Assembly (NCBI GenBank): GCA_951812525.1
Contig: OX638316.1
Span: 3,032,506-3,096,505 of the forward strand
Direction of reading: 5' to 3'
Source of the DNA: an uncultured Poribacteria bacterium
GTDB taxonomy: Bacteria; Poribacteria; WGA-4E; WGA-3G
DNA length: 64,000 nt
Below are positions 25,758 through 34,123 of the stretch, one piece after another (positions within the stretch are counted from its first letter, which is position 1; every line of letters begins with the position of its first letter). Below the pieces are notes generated by a model that was not told the origin of the DNA, searched no databases, and was given only the letters and a program-made list of their open reading frames with translations. The position numbers were made by a program, and so were the translations under genes.

Positions 25758-26687
25758 TCAGATTGCTTTCACAACACCTTTAATGTAGCTTCCGTCTCCA
25801 CCCGTTGCTTCTTTGAGGAGTGCCGGATAATCCTCAAGTGGGACAATGTGTGTTACAAGAGATCTTAGATCAATGTGACCGCGCTCAAGGAGCCGGATTG
25901 CTGGCGGAAACGTATCCCGTATCTTTGCGCCAGGAGACGAACTCACCAAATTAAACCCACCGCCGTGCCACTCGGAACCATTGATCGTCACGTCCTCTCG
26001 GATCCAACCGAAGAGGTTGATATGCCCACCTCGGCGAACAATTTTAGTCGCAAGATTTAACCCTTGCGGCTTCCCAGAACAGTCGAATATCACGTCAATT
26101 GGGCGGCCCTTCAATTCTGGCACCAACTCGGAGGCATCGATTTCCATTGGATTATACGCGTATTTTGCACCGAGCGATTTCGCCAGTTTCAAACGTTCCT
26201 CAACGATATCAATGGCGATAAGATCATAGGTGTAAAATTGGCTCAGGGCTTGAACAAACATGAGTCCCATAAAACCGCATCCGATAACAGCGACGTTGTC
26301 AGCCGGAAGCAACGGGGCGGTGTCGAGCCCTGTTACAACGCATGAAACCGGCTCAACAATCCAATATTCATCCGCGATGTCCGATTCTGGGAGTACATAC
26401 ATACGGTCGGCGGAGCAGTTCTTAATACCGTCAAATCCCAACCCTTGGCCTGTAACACGCATCCCTTCCTCAATATCCCGAACGCCACGTCCAACTTTTG
26501 TGACATAGCCAACACCTTCGTGACCTGGCGGTGCCGTGCCACCATCGCGATAGGTCGCCAAGTCCCATGCGCAGATCCCACATGCAGCATTCTGAACCTG
26601 CACTTCACCAGCCTGCGGATCGGATACATCAATATCGATGATCTCGACCCCACCGTTTTCTCCATACCTAATTGATTGCGTTTTCAT
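25758..26687 (-). CDS. Zinc-type alcohol/polyol dehydrogenase (MDR family)
   Basis: 309 residues. NAD(P)-dependent medium-chain dehydrogenase. Catalytic-zinc motif CGICAWDLATY (Cys about residue 37) and GHEGVGYV (His) are present, as is the Rossmann motif VIGCGFMGLMFVQAL. The four-cysteine structural-zinc loop found in classical ADH is absent, so the protein is shorter than the usual 340-350 residues. Probable role: oxidation of a sugar or sugar alcohol in the same pathway as the flanking enolase-superfamily enzymes. ATG at 26687 has AAAGGTCG upstream. Confidence 0.85.
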   Translation of the reverse strand: MKTQSIRYGENGGVEIIDIDVSDPQAGEVQVQNAACGICAWDLATYRDGGTAPPGHEGVGYVTKVGRGVRDIEEGMRVTGQGLGFDGIKNCSADRMYVLPESDIADEYWIVEPVSCVVTGLDTAPLLPADNVAVIGCGFMGLMFVQALSQFYTYDLIAIDIVEERLKLAKSLGAKYAYNPMEIDASELVPELKGRPIDVIFDCSGKPQGLNLATKIVRRGGHINLFGWIREDVTINGSEWHGGGFNLVSSSPGAKIRDTFPPAIRLLERGHIDLRSLVTHIVPLEDYPALLKEATGGDGSYIKGVVKAI

Positions 26688-26732
26688 CGTTTGATACGAC
26701 CTTTCTCATATTGGGTCAGCATGTCGACATAA

Positions 26733-27284
26733 CTAACTTCTATTCAACAGTGCAGCCGTTTCCTCAGTGATTTCCCATCCAACGTGGGGTATGTGCCTAA
26801 CATATCCATCGTTGTGAAGATGACAAAGGATACCCCAAACCAGCGAGTTACTTCTGGCAGAATCCCTGTAATCGACTTTAGGTATACCGAGACGATGCCT
26901 GATTTCTTCGAGTTGAATAGGTCCCTCGGACTGTGCTTTGAGTAAAATATCCAGCACTGACTCTTTGAGATCGAATAGAGCCTCGTGTGCACATCGTTTG
27001 TTTGTTTCCATGTGTGCCCGGAGCACGGTGTTAATCTGTGCACTATAATCAACGTTACGGGCTTTGAACCACTTTAAGAGATCTGGATCAATACGCATAA
27101 CATGAGAGGGAAGAGGAGCCGTTTTCCAGAAAGTTTCATCGGTGGGTTGAGCATCTTTATCATTAAGCGCATCCTGATAAACTTCTTCGTCGCTCATTTT
27201 ATCGACTTTCTCCCAATCAGTTTCATCGGGAACATGTGCGAGTTCTTCACGAGTATATTTGACTAAAGTAGATTTGTCTTTCAT
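26733..27284 (-). CDS. brnA: BrnA-type antitoxin with C-terminal extension
   Basis: 183 residues. Residues 1-98 are BrnA-like: TDWEKVDKMSDEE, then VMRIDPDLLKWFKARNVDYS and INTVLRAHMETNKR, the ribbon-helix-helix C-terminal part that binds the brn operator and neutralises BrnT. Ordinary BrnA ends about there; here roughly 85 residues follow, with VLDILLKAQSEGPIQLEEIR, LGIPKVDY and LVWGILCHLHNDGYVRHI, which look like a winged helix-turn-helix. Start chosen at 27284 (AAGGAAGG upstream), overlapping brnT by 38 bases. Likely represses its own operon. Confidence 0.82.
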   Translation of the reverse strand: MKDKSTLVKYTREELAHVPDETDWEKVDKMSDEEVYQDALNDKDAQPTDETFWKTAPLPSHVMRIDPDLLKWFKARNVDYSAQINTVLRAHMETNKRCAHEALFDLKESVLDILLKAQSEGPIQLEEIRHRLGIPKVDYRDSARSNSLVWGILCHLHNDGYVRHIPHVGWEITEETAALLNRS

Positions 27285-27525
27285 TCTTGGTTGCCTTCCT
27301 TGCTGAAATAATGCGACGCGTGTTGCCACGCCACGTATAAACCACATACAAGAGACGACCCGCGCTTCGACCAAGGACAACGATTCTTTCTTCGCCGTAG
27401 TCGTATCGAACATCTACGCGTTCTATCCGATCTGGATCATCAAAGACGAGAGAAGCGCGTTTGAAACTAATTCCACGTTTTTGGATGCATTCTTGATTCT
27501 TTTCTTCGTCCCATTCAAATTCCAT
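27247..27525 (-). CDS. brnT: BrnT ribonuclease toxin
   Basis: 92 residues. RelE-fold ribonuclease of a type II toxin-antitoxin pair; cleaves RNA to stop translation. Family features: FEWDEEKNQECIQKRGISF at the start, then AXLVFDDPDR-like (ASLVFDDPDRIERVD), YGEERIVVLGRSAGRLLYVVY, and RIISARKATKNER with the conserved Arg and Glu near the end. First gene of the pair on the minus strand, with its 3' end overlapping brnA, the usual order for this system. The neighbouring MITE-like element suggests an insertion-prone region. Confidence 0.88.
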   Translation of the reverse strand: MEFEWDEEKNQECIQKRGISFKRASLVFDDPDRIERVDVRYDYGEERIVVLGRSAGRLLYVVYTWRGNTRRIISARKATKNERQIYFSQIYS

Positions 27526-27622
27526 TATGGCGGGTTTGAGGCATATCTTATCCTAATTTTTATAGATTGTGTACAGTATAACATACTTTGTACGAATAAT
27601 TAAGACAAATCTATTGAAACAG

Positions 27623-27771
27623 CAGGGCATTTAGTTTATATATTTACTTTATACTTGTGAGTATTTTCCATCTTTTTGTACCCATCCAACCCGGTAGGCA
27701 CGGTTTCCTAACCGTGCCGGAAACAAAAAAAGGCGTAAAACCCAATAATTTCTTAAAACTAAATGACCCTA
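27623..27771. mobile_element. MITE-like element, copy 2, with 10-bp target duplication
   Basis: About 149 bp between two identical direct repeats ATTGAAACAG at 27613-27622 and 27772-27781. Left end CAGGGCATTTAGTTT and right end AAAACTAAATGACCCTA are inverted repeats. The centre holds a GGTAGGC palindrome (27693-27720). It matches the copy at 5518-5668 across its full length. There is no coding capacity, so a transposase elsewhere must have moved it. The gap between brnT and the next gene (27526-27846) otherwise holds nothing I can support. Confidence 0.78.
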
Positions 27772-27846
27772 ATTGAAACAGGCGTACGTGTACGTTCAGG
27801 TGCCGGACACGGGATCCGTCCAAACAGAGGGCATAAATTTGGTTTG

Positions 27847-29007
27847 CTACCAGTTGGTATGTGATCCATCGCGTCGGCGGAGGTGTGGCGGTTCCGCGAA
27901 TTTGAAGGTCTGTGACATTACCAATTCTTCATTGACTTCGACCCCTAAACCGGGACCGTCCGGTACCGGTATAGCTGCGCCATCAAGTTTGTGCTGCACG
28001 GGAAATAGATCCTCATCATAATGTCCAGACTTTTCTGTTGGAGAGACTCGTATCTCTAACCATGCGAAGTTCGGAACTGCCGCTGCGAGATGAACTGTCG
28101 CAGCTGTGCAAATGGGACCCAACGGGTTGTGTGGCATCAGATCAATATAGTGTGCTTCGGCTAAGCCTGCGACCTTCATTGATTCTGTCAGTCCACCGAC
28201 GTTGCACACATCAAGTCGGGCAAAGTTGGTGATACCGCGTTCCAGATAGGGGAGAAACTGCCACTTACTAGAAAATTCTTCACCGATAGCGAACGGGACA
28301 TCGACCATCGTCCGTAGGGATTCATACGCCTCTGGCGTTTCATCTCGGATAGGCTCTTCTAAAAAGTCGAGCGTACCAGAAGGCATGCGTTGGCAGAAGG
28401 ATGCGGCTTCCGCAACACTGAGTCGGTGATGATAGTCGATACCGAGGACGGGTTCGGATCCGATGGCTTCTCGCAATGCTGTTAACCACTCCGCTGCGAG
28501 ACTAATTGACTCACGCGGTTCAAAGATGTTTTCTTCACCCGGTTCCGCGCGATGCAGGACGTTTGTGCGGATGACGTTCCAACCGTTATCAAGCAATAAT
28601 TGGGCGTTTTCGATCAACTGCTCAACCGATGCCGCACCGGTCGTAGCGAAACATGGAACAGCGTCTCGCTGCTTCCCGCCGAGGAGTTGGTAGACTGGTA
28701 CGTTCAATGCCTTCCCAACAATATCGTGGAGCGCGATGTCGATCGCTGAGATTGCGCCTGTCAAGGCACGACCGCCCTCAAAATACTGGCTTCTGTACAT
28801 CTCCTGCCACAACCCACCGATCCGCATCGGGTCGCGTCCAATCAAAAATTCACGGTAGTGCTTAACTGCTCCCGCGACAGCCAATTCTCGACTCGAAAGT
28901 CCAGATTCGCCCCAACCGTAGATGCCTTCATCGGTCTCAATTTTAACGATGTGTTGATTTCTGTGCCCTACCCAAACAGGAAACGGTTTTATGTCGGTAA
29001 TTTTCAT
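27847..29007 (-). CDS. Enolase-superfamily dehydratase, galactonate dehydratase-like
   Basis: 386 residues. Layout of the D-galactonate dehydratase subgroup: YGWGESGLSSRE early, NVIRTNVLH, metal ligands D in GIDYHHRLS, E in FLEEPIRDE and E in AIGEEFSSKW, and the HNPLGPICTAA motif with the catalytic His. The YHHRLS motif also occurs in the related gene at 34124 (DLHRRLS). Probable reaction: dehydration of a hexonate to a 2-keto-3-deoxy acid. Start at 29007 with AAGGAG upstream. Minus strand, alone in its transcript. Confidence 0.87.
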   Translation of the reverse strand: MKITDIKPFPVWVGHRNQHIVKIETDEGIYGWGESGLSSRELAVAGAVKHYREFLIGRDPMRIGGLWQEMYRSQYFEGGRALTGAISAIDIALHDIVGKALNVPVYQLLGGKQRDAVPCFATTGAASVEQLIENAQLLLDNGWNVIRTNVLHRAEPGEENIFEPRESISLAAEWLTALREAIGSEPVLGIDYHHRLSVAEAASFCQRMPSGTLDFLEEPIRDETPEAYESLRTMVDVPFAIGEEFSSKWQFLPYLERGITNFARLDVCNVGGLTESMKVAGLAEAHYIDLMPHNPLGPICTAATVHLAAAVPNFAWLEIRVSPTEKSGHYDEDLFPVQHKLDGAAIPVPDGPGLGVEVNEELVMSQTFKFAEPPHLRRRDGSHTNW

Positions 29008-29103
29008 GGTGCATTGCTCCTTAGATTTTGTCCTGATTTCCTAACTCTTATACCAAATCGCTTGCCATTTGTCAATTGGTTTTGCTACAGGATTTATTTT
29101 TCT

Positions 29104-29249
29104 TATAGGAGGAATCTCCGAATCCCGACGAAAAATTCGCATCCAGTTCTCGGTAGGCGAGGTTTCCCAACCTCGCCGGTTTTGCCTTAAAATGCTCTTC
29201 ATCATACTGACTACTAATCGACCTGTAGGAGGGATTTTCAAATCCCGAC
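29104..29249. repeat. Cluster of three palindromic repeats
   Basis: Between the dehydratase (minus) and nitrilase-like gene (plus), three palindromes occur in 150 bases: 29104-29129 (ataggaggaatctccgaatc...), 29152-29179 (ggtaggcgaggtttcccaac...), and 29223-29249 (gtaggagggattttcaaatc...). The first and third belong to the same family as the 42-bp tandem array at 12043-12167; the second belongs to the GGTAGGC family. The 306-base gap is otherwise empty. Confidence 0.8.
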
Positions 29250-29313
29250 CACTAGCTTGAATAAGATCAATATGTCTGATACAATGGCGAAAATAGAAGA
29301 AGGAGGCATTGAG

Positions 29314-30156
29314 ATGGACAATAACCGGGTTAAGATCGCTGCATGCCAGTTGTTGACGGGTGAAGATGTTTCTGCTAACACGGTCAAAGTGTTACAGCAG
29401 ATCGAGGCATGTGGGGAAATTGGCGTTCAGATTGCGGCTTTCCCAGAGGGGTGTCTGTTCGGCTACTGTTGTCGGGTGGATTATTGGGAACATATTTCAC
29501 CACAGGTTTTTAAAGAGGCTGAGGCGGAAATTGCCGAAGCGGCACGTCGGCATGGGATGGCTGTCATCGTCGGATCAGCACATCACGATGGGGATAACTG
29601 GCATAACGACCTTGCGGTATTTGATCAGCAAGGGCTTCTTAAATACCGTTATGGCAAGACGTTTCTCGCTGGAGAGAAATGGTGTATCAACAATCGTGGT
29701 CCCTTACCAATTGTAGAACTCGCTGGTGTTGCGTGTTGTTTTATCATCTGCCACGATGTACGTTATCCTGAGTTAGTCAAGCTGCCAGCGGCGATGGGGG
29801 CACAGCTCTGCATTTTTTGCTCCTGTGAATCGGGATTGTTATCGGAGTATAAGCTTTCCGCCTACCGTGCTATGCCGATCTCGCGTGCAACGGAAAACGG
29901 CATTTATCTCCTGATGGCGAATACACCCGCGAATCCTGATGACATTCGCTCGCCAGGATCGTCGCACGGGAATTCAAAGGTTGTGCATCCAGATGGGAAC
30001 GTCATTAAAGAGGCTGGATTTTTTGGAGACGATATCATCGCCGAAACAATAGACCTTTCACAAGCCACAGGTTCACAGGCGAAGCGGACAGCCAACGAAG
30101 ATACAATCTTGCGAGAATGGTTCCGACAGGGATGTGAGTTTGTTGTAAAGGTCTGA
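29314..30156 (+). CDS. Carbon-nitrogen hydrolase (nitrilase superfamily)
   Basis: 280 residues. Hydrolyses amides or carbamoyl compounds, releasing ammonia. The Glu-Lys-Cys catalytic triad is E45 (FPEGCLFGY), K115 (RYGKTFL) and C146 (IICHDVRYPEL). Start chosen at 29314 because of GGAGG seven bases upstream; a longer frame from 29257 runs into the palindrome cluster. The amidohydrolase gene follows after 30 bases and is probably cotranscribed. Together with the preceding enzymes this points to use of an N-containing sugar or amide, which is inference. Confidence 0.88.
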   Translation: MDNNRVKIAACQLLTGEDVSANTVKVLQQIEACGEIGVQIAAFPEGCLFGYCCRVDYWEHISPQVFKEAEAEIAEAARRHGMAVIVGSAHHDGDNWHNDLAVFDQQGLLKYRYGKTFLAGEKWCINNRGPLPIVELAGVACCFIICHDVRYPELVKLPAAMGAQLCIFCSCESGLLSEYKLSAYRAMPISRATENGIYLLMANTPANPDDIRSPGSSHGNSKVVHPDGNVIKEAGFFGDDIIAETIDLSQATGSQAKRTANEDTILREWFRQGCEFVVKV

Positions 30157-30186
30157 AATTGGTAAAGCATTTAAGGAATGGAATTT

Positions 30187-31440
30187 ATGTCAAATCATAC
30201 TGTTCAGATTCGTGCCGCTCAGCTCGTTGACGGAATCAGCACATCTTGCAAACCTAATCAGGCAGTCCTTGTGACCAACGGACGGATTGAGGCTGTTGGA
30301 GGTCAGGAAGAGATTGCGAGACAGACACCTCCTGACGCACAAATTATTGACCTTGGTGATGTGTGTCTCGCGCCGGGTCTCATTGATGGGCATACGCACC
30401 TGAGCCTCGCCGGTGATGGGCGGAACTACGTTCAGATGTTCTCTGAGACAGATGAGATGATGGTGCTGACCGGGGCGATGAATCTGCAACGCCATCTCGC
30501 TGCGGGGATTACGACGCTCCGTGAGCATGGCGCGAGGAACATGGTAGGGTTCACGCTGAAGGAGGGGCTTGAACGCGGTTACATTCCCGGTCCACGTGCC
30601 TTAGTGAGCGGAAGACCCATTACTTGCACGGGTGGACATTTCCACATGTGTAATGAGACAGCGGATGGTGAGGCAGAGATGCGACGTTCAGTCCGTCGCT
30701 TGGTTCACGATGGAGCGGATTATATCAAGATTATGGCATCGGGTGGTGGGACTGCTGGGACAATTCCGGGACGCGCCAGTTACTCTGTTGCCGAACTTCA
30801 CGCCGCTGTCCATGAGGCACACCATTTCCATCGACTCACGGTAGCGCATTGCCGTGCGAAAGAATCAATGGTGCGTGCAGTTGAAGCAGGGATCGATCTG
30901 ATGGAGCATGCGGAATTTCTTGATCCAGATGGTGAGCTTCGGTTTGACCCGAAACTTGCCGAGATGATGGTGGAATCTGGCATCTGGATTAGTCCGACGC
31001 TTCAAGCGTGGACGGACTATCCGCGTATCGTGGAACTTCGAGCAAAACGGGACACCGATACAATTTCTGCTGATGAAGCAATTGAATTGCAACAAATGGA
31101 AACGGAGGCAGAAGTCCGCTTAGATGTGATGCGGCGTATGCTCGACTACGATCTTCGTGACCGGATTGTACCGGGTACCGATTCAGGGGTTGGTAATCTT
31201 GCTTTCGGTCATCTTGATTATGATTTGCAGCTGCTCATCGAAGTTGGGTTCACGCCTGCAGAAGCACTCATTTCGGCGACTCGTATCTCCGCAGAGGCAA
31301 TCGGGATGGCAGATGAAATTGGGACTATCGCACCCAAAAGAATCGCGGATCTCGTCGCTTTTGACGGTGATCCGACAAGCGATGTTAGTGCGTTTAGTCG
31401 CGTGACAGCGGTATTCCAAGCTGGGCAACGGGTGAAATAA
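30187..31440 (+). CDS. Amidohydrolase family protein, imidazolonepropionase-like
   Basis: 417 residues. Metal-dependent hydrolase with the TIM-barrel motifs of the family: GLIDGHTHLSL (HxH), YIKIMASGGG with the likely carboxylated Lys, VAHCRA (His), MEHAEF (His) and VPGTDSGVGN (Asp). The closing IGTIAPKRIADLVAFDGDP is the usual C-terminal beta-domain. Similar proteins act on cyclic amides, dipeptides and aryldialkyl substrates. The start at 30187 has AAGGA upstream; an ATG at 30178 lies too close to that site. It converges with the PhyH gene at 31470. Confidence 0.87.
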   Translation: MSNHTVQIRAAQLVDGISTSCKPNQAVLVTNGRIEAVGGQEEIARQTPPDAQIIDLGDVCLAPGLIDGHTHLSLAGDGRNYVQMFSETDEMMVLTGAMNLQRHLAAGITTLREHGARNMVGFTLKEGLERGYIPGPRALVSGRPITCTGGHFHMCNETADGEAEMRRSVRRLVHDGADYIKIMASGGGTAGTIPGRASYSVAELHAAVHEAHHFHRLTVAHCRAKESMVRAVEAGIDLMEHAEFLDPDGELRFDPKLAEMMVESGIWISPTLQAWTDYPRIVELRAKRDTDTISADEAIELQQMETEAEVRLDVMRRMLDYDLRDRIVPGTDSGVGNLAFGHLDYDLQLLIEVGFTPAEALISATRISAEAIGMADEIGTIAPKRIADLVAFDGDPTSDVSAFSRVTAVFQAGQRVK

Positions 31441-31469
31441 TTGGCTGGTCAAGTGACAGCAAAAGAGAA

Positions 31470-32222
31470 TTAGGATTCATAGATGTCCCCACGATCTTTT
31501 GCTACCTTATGTCGCACAAGAGCTTGGAGATGTTCTGGCATACGTGCGAACGTCTCTGGGAAAACCGGTTGATGACCGCCTTCGCGCATTAGATTCCACC
31601 ATACGGGATAGTAAGCGATGTTCAGTGCCATACGATGTTGATCATCGGTAGTGTTCGCGCCTTGTCCGTGCCATGTGCCGCCATGCCACAACAGTACAGA
31701 CCCCTTCCGTCCACAGACAGGCACTGGATGGCTTTCGGCTATATCGGATTGTGTAGGTCTACGCCGTGCGCGATGGCTGAACGGCACGACGATCGTTGCG
31801 CCATTTTCGACAGTAAAGTCTGTTATCATCCAGATTGAGTTAATCATCCACGGCGTTTCGGGAAGGCGCGCTGGTAAATCGTGCGTTGAATCAGAATGAA
31901 TGCCGCCTTGCGGTGCACTTGGCTTGACCCATTTTGTACATGCCTCGCCGAGCCGTGCGCTATCGCCGAGAAAATGGCGGACGACCTGTAGCACCTGTGG
32001 ATGCGCGATGCATTCCCAACACATTTTATCAAGGTTGACTACGCCGAAAAGCGTCTGATACAAGTCAGCATCTGGATCTTGAAAAGTGTGGCGATTCGCT
32101 GGATCTTGGTGGAGTTGGAAATACTTCTCCGCCATCACATCGGCTTGTGCCGCAGGAATCGCGTCCTCAATCAAGCAATAGCCGAATGTTTCGAGATGCT
32201 CTATTGCCTCTTGTTGTGGCAT
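31470..32222 (-). CDS. PhyH family dioxygenase
   Basis: 250 residues. Fe ligands H-S-D in QGGIHSDSTHD, distal His in GGTWHGQGANTT, and Arg in QHRMALNIAYYP fit the Fe(II)/2-oxoglutarate family. N-terminal HLETFGYCLIEDAIP is the usual start. It begins at the base after the methyltransferase stop, with GGAGG six bases before the ATG, so both are cotranslated. A methyltransferase-PhyH pair suggests tailoring of one metabolite; the substrate is unknown. Confidence 0.87.
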   Translation of the reverse strand: MPQQEAIEHLETFGYCLIEDAIPAAQADVMAEKYFQLHQDPANRHTFQDPDADLYQTLFGVVNLDKMCWECIAHPQVLQVVRHFLGDSARLGEACTKWVKPSAPQGGIHSDSTHDLPARLPETPWMINSIWMITDFTVENGATIVVPFSHRARRRPTQSDIAESHPVPVCGRKGSVLLWHGGTWHGQGANTTDDQHRMALNIAYYPVWWNLMREGGHQPVFPETFARMPEHLQALVRHKVAKDRGDIYES

Positions 32223-32915
32223 TTACAGACCTCCATTTCCCTTGTTATTGCAGAATACCAACAGAAATTTATATTCTTCTATTTGCTCTATATCTTCTAA
32301 AAGAAGATGTCTCTCAATAATGTACTTAGCAAAGGCGACTGTCCAAAAGTACCATGAAGACGGGTAAACACCTTTGTCTGGGATTGTAATGTGCCCTCCC
32401 ATCAAACCAGTCCGTACATCATATTGATCTGGAAGGGTTTCCTCGCCTGCTCTCTTTACCAATTCATCCTGCATAATTACAACGAAAATACCATTATCCG
32501 ATAGAATCTCTTTAAGTTGAACAGATAGGTTCTCAAGCGACTGATATGATAAATAACCGTTATTTTGAGGAAGTAGCGCGAAATCAAAGGAATTCTCTTT
32601 GTAAGGTAGGGAGGCTATATCCCCGATATTAAATTGGCATTGACTCTTTCTTTTGCGCGCAATCTTTTTAGCGTGAAGGATTGGAATTTCTGCGAAGTCA
32701 ATACCGGTAGCTATTGCTCCCATGTTTTCCATAGCAAAGGTAAACCGTCCGGCATTGCAGCCCAAATCTAATGCGCGCATGCTAGGCTTTATCAGTTTCC
32801 GCAAGTGGTTTTCGTACCTATCAACAGCAAATTGAGATCTTGGGTCATCGGGATCAGTTGTCGGATGAACACCACTTGCATTGTACATTTCCCGAATCGC
32901 GTCAATCGTACGCAT
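32223..32915 (-). CDS. Class I SAM-dependent methyltransferase
   Basis: 230 residues. Motif I is ALDLGCNAGRFTFAM, followed by TGIDFAEIPI (motif II) and GDIASLPYKENSFDFALLP (motif III). The N-terminal RTIDAIREMYNASGVHP has no assignable role. The acceptor is unknown. Start at 32915 with GGAAAGG upstream. The codon use looks more AT-rich than the neighbours (NNGYLSYQSLENLS), which might indicate transfer, but I could not compute this. Confidence 0.82.
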   Translation of the reverse strand: MRTIDAIREMYNASGVHPTTDPDDPRSQFAVDRYENHLRKLIKPSMRALDLGCNAGRFTFAMENMGAIATGIDFAEIPILHAKKIARKRKSQCQFNIGDIASLPYKENSFDFALLPQNNGYLSYQSLENLSVQLKEILSDNGIFVVIMQDELVKRAGEETLPDQYDVRTGLMGGHITIPDKGVYPSSWYFWTVAFAKYIIERHLLLEDIEQIEEYKFLLVFCNNKGNGGL

Positions 32916-33048
32916 ATTTTTCCTTTCCTTTGAATATGGCTTGCATTGGAGCAGTAGTTAGTGTAGATTAAGAGGATGGGATGTGTCAGACATTTTGCCA
33001 TAATTCGTCATACCAGACAAGCGGAAATTTACTGTAGGGGGTTCTGCG

Positions 33049-34113
33049 ATGTTATCGACTGACAATATGGGTGGGGTCGTTATCACCCCAAGCCAATTAA
33101 GTGAGATGCAAGCGGGCGATTATATTCTACATGCCCGCGATAGTGTGCTGAACAAGGTAGAAGTGGAGAAAACCCGTATGCCTTTGGATCCGCAAGGGCA
33201 TTATCAGGGATTAAATCTTGTTCTGGCTCCCAACGGTACTATCTATGCAGCACAACACACTATTATCTCCAAGTCAACGGACGATGGCAAAAATTGGGAA
33301 CATCTCAACAGAGATCCATCGGCATTCGGTTTCAACGGATGGTTGTTGCAAGCCAATAGACATGGGCAGCTTATTAACATAAGTCAACACGGTGAAGAAC
33401 AGCCAACCACTGTCTGGGTGTCCGATGATGAGGGTGAAACGTGGGAGCAGACGAGTGAGATAGATGTTGCACCGTTTCATAAAACCGTTGCCGGTTCAAG
33501 TTTAACTAGGCTCAGTGATGGCACGCTTCTTCTACCGGTTAAAAGACGAGATGATCCGTTTTACGAAGGCACAAACCCGACATATCTTTTCGTCTCGGAC
33601 GACGATGGATATACTTTCCCGGAGCGTTTCTTTTTATCGGACTACGGCAATGAAGTCAACATTACAGAACTGTTCCCCGGCAGGCTCCTTGCTGTCATCC
33701 GGTACCAGCCTGGACCGCCGGATCAACCCCAGACAAATAAAACGGTTTTCCTTGCGGATTCAGTGGACAACGGTGCTACGTGGACAAACCTTCGTCAACT
33801 GACGAGTGTGCATGGGCAGTGCCACGGTGCCGGTGTTGGACTTTCCAATAACCGCGCTGTTGTGGCGTACGATCACCGTTATCCGCGGGAACTCGGTACC
33901 GGTAGAGCAATGGTAAGCAGCGACAATGGCGAAAATTGGCACGATGAAGTTTACTATCTCTGTCACGGACACGTTGCTGGTTTTCCAAGACACGTAACCT
34001 TAGACGGCGAAGAGATATTAACCTTTATCGGCTCCTGTTACGGCGATGTCAGTAAATGGGAGAACGCTACGGGGAACTCGCACTTCTGTATTATCCGGTG
34101 GCAACCGGTTTAG
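33049..34113 (+). CDS. Sialidase-like six-bladed propeller with Asp-boxes
   Basis: 354 residues. Five Asp-box-type motifs (S/T-x-D-x-G-x-T/N-W): STDDGKNW, SDDEGETW, SDDDGYTF, SVDNGATW and SSDNGENW, spaced as in BNR/sialidase propellers. There is no signal peptide, so it is predicted to be cytoplasmic. The Arg triad and Tyr/Glu pair of real sialidases could not be confirmed, so it may be another exo-glycosidase or a lyase. Starts at 33049 with TAGGGGG upstream; the enolase-family gene follows after 10 bases and is surely cotranscribed. Confidence 0.78.
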   Translation: MLSTDNMGGVVITPSQLSEMQAGDYILHARDSVLNKVEVEKTRMPLDPQGHYQGLNLVLAPNGTIYAAQHTIISKSTDDGKNWEHLNRDPSAFGFNGWLLQANRHGQLINISQHGEEQPTTVWVSDDEGETWEQTSEIDVAPFHKTVAGSSLTRLSDGTLLLPVKRRDDPFYEGTNPTYLFVSDDDGYTFPERFFLSDYGNEVNITELFPGRLLAVIRYQPGPPDQPQTNKTVFLADSVDNGATWTNLRQLTSVHGQCHGAGVGLSNNRAVVAYDHRYPRELGTGRAMVSSDNGENWHDEVYYLCHGHVAGFPRHVTLDGEEILTFIGSCYGDVSKWENATGNSHFCIIRWQPV

Positions 34114-34123
34114 GACAAAGATT

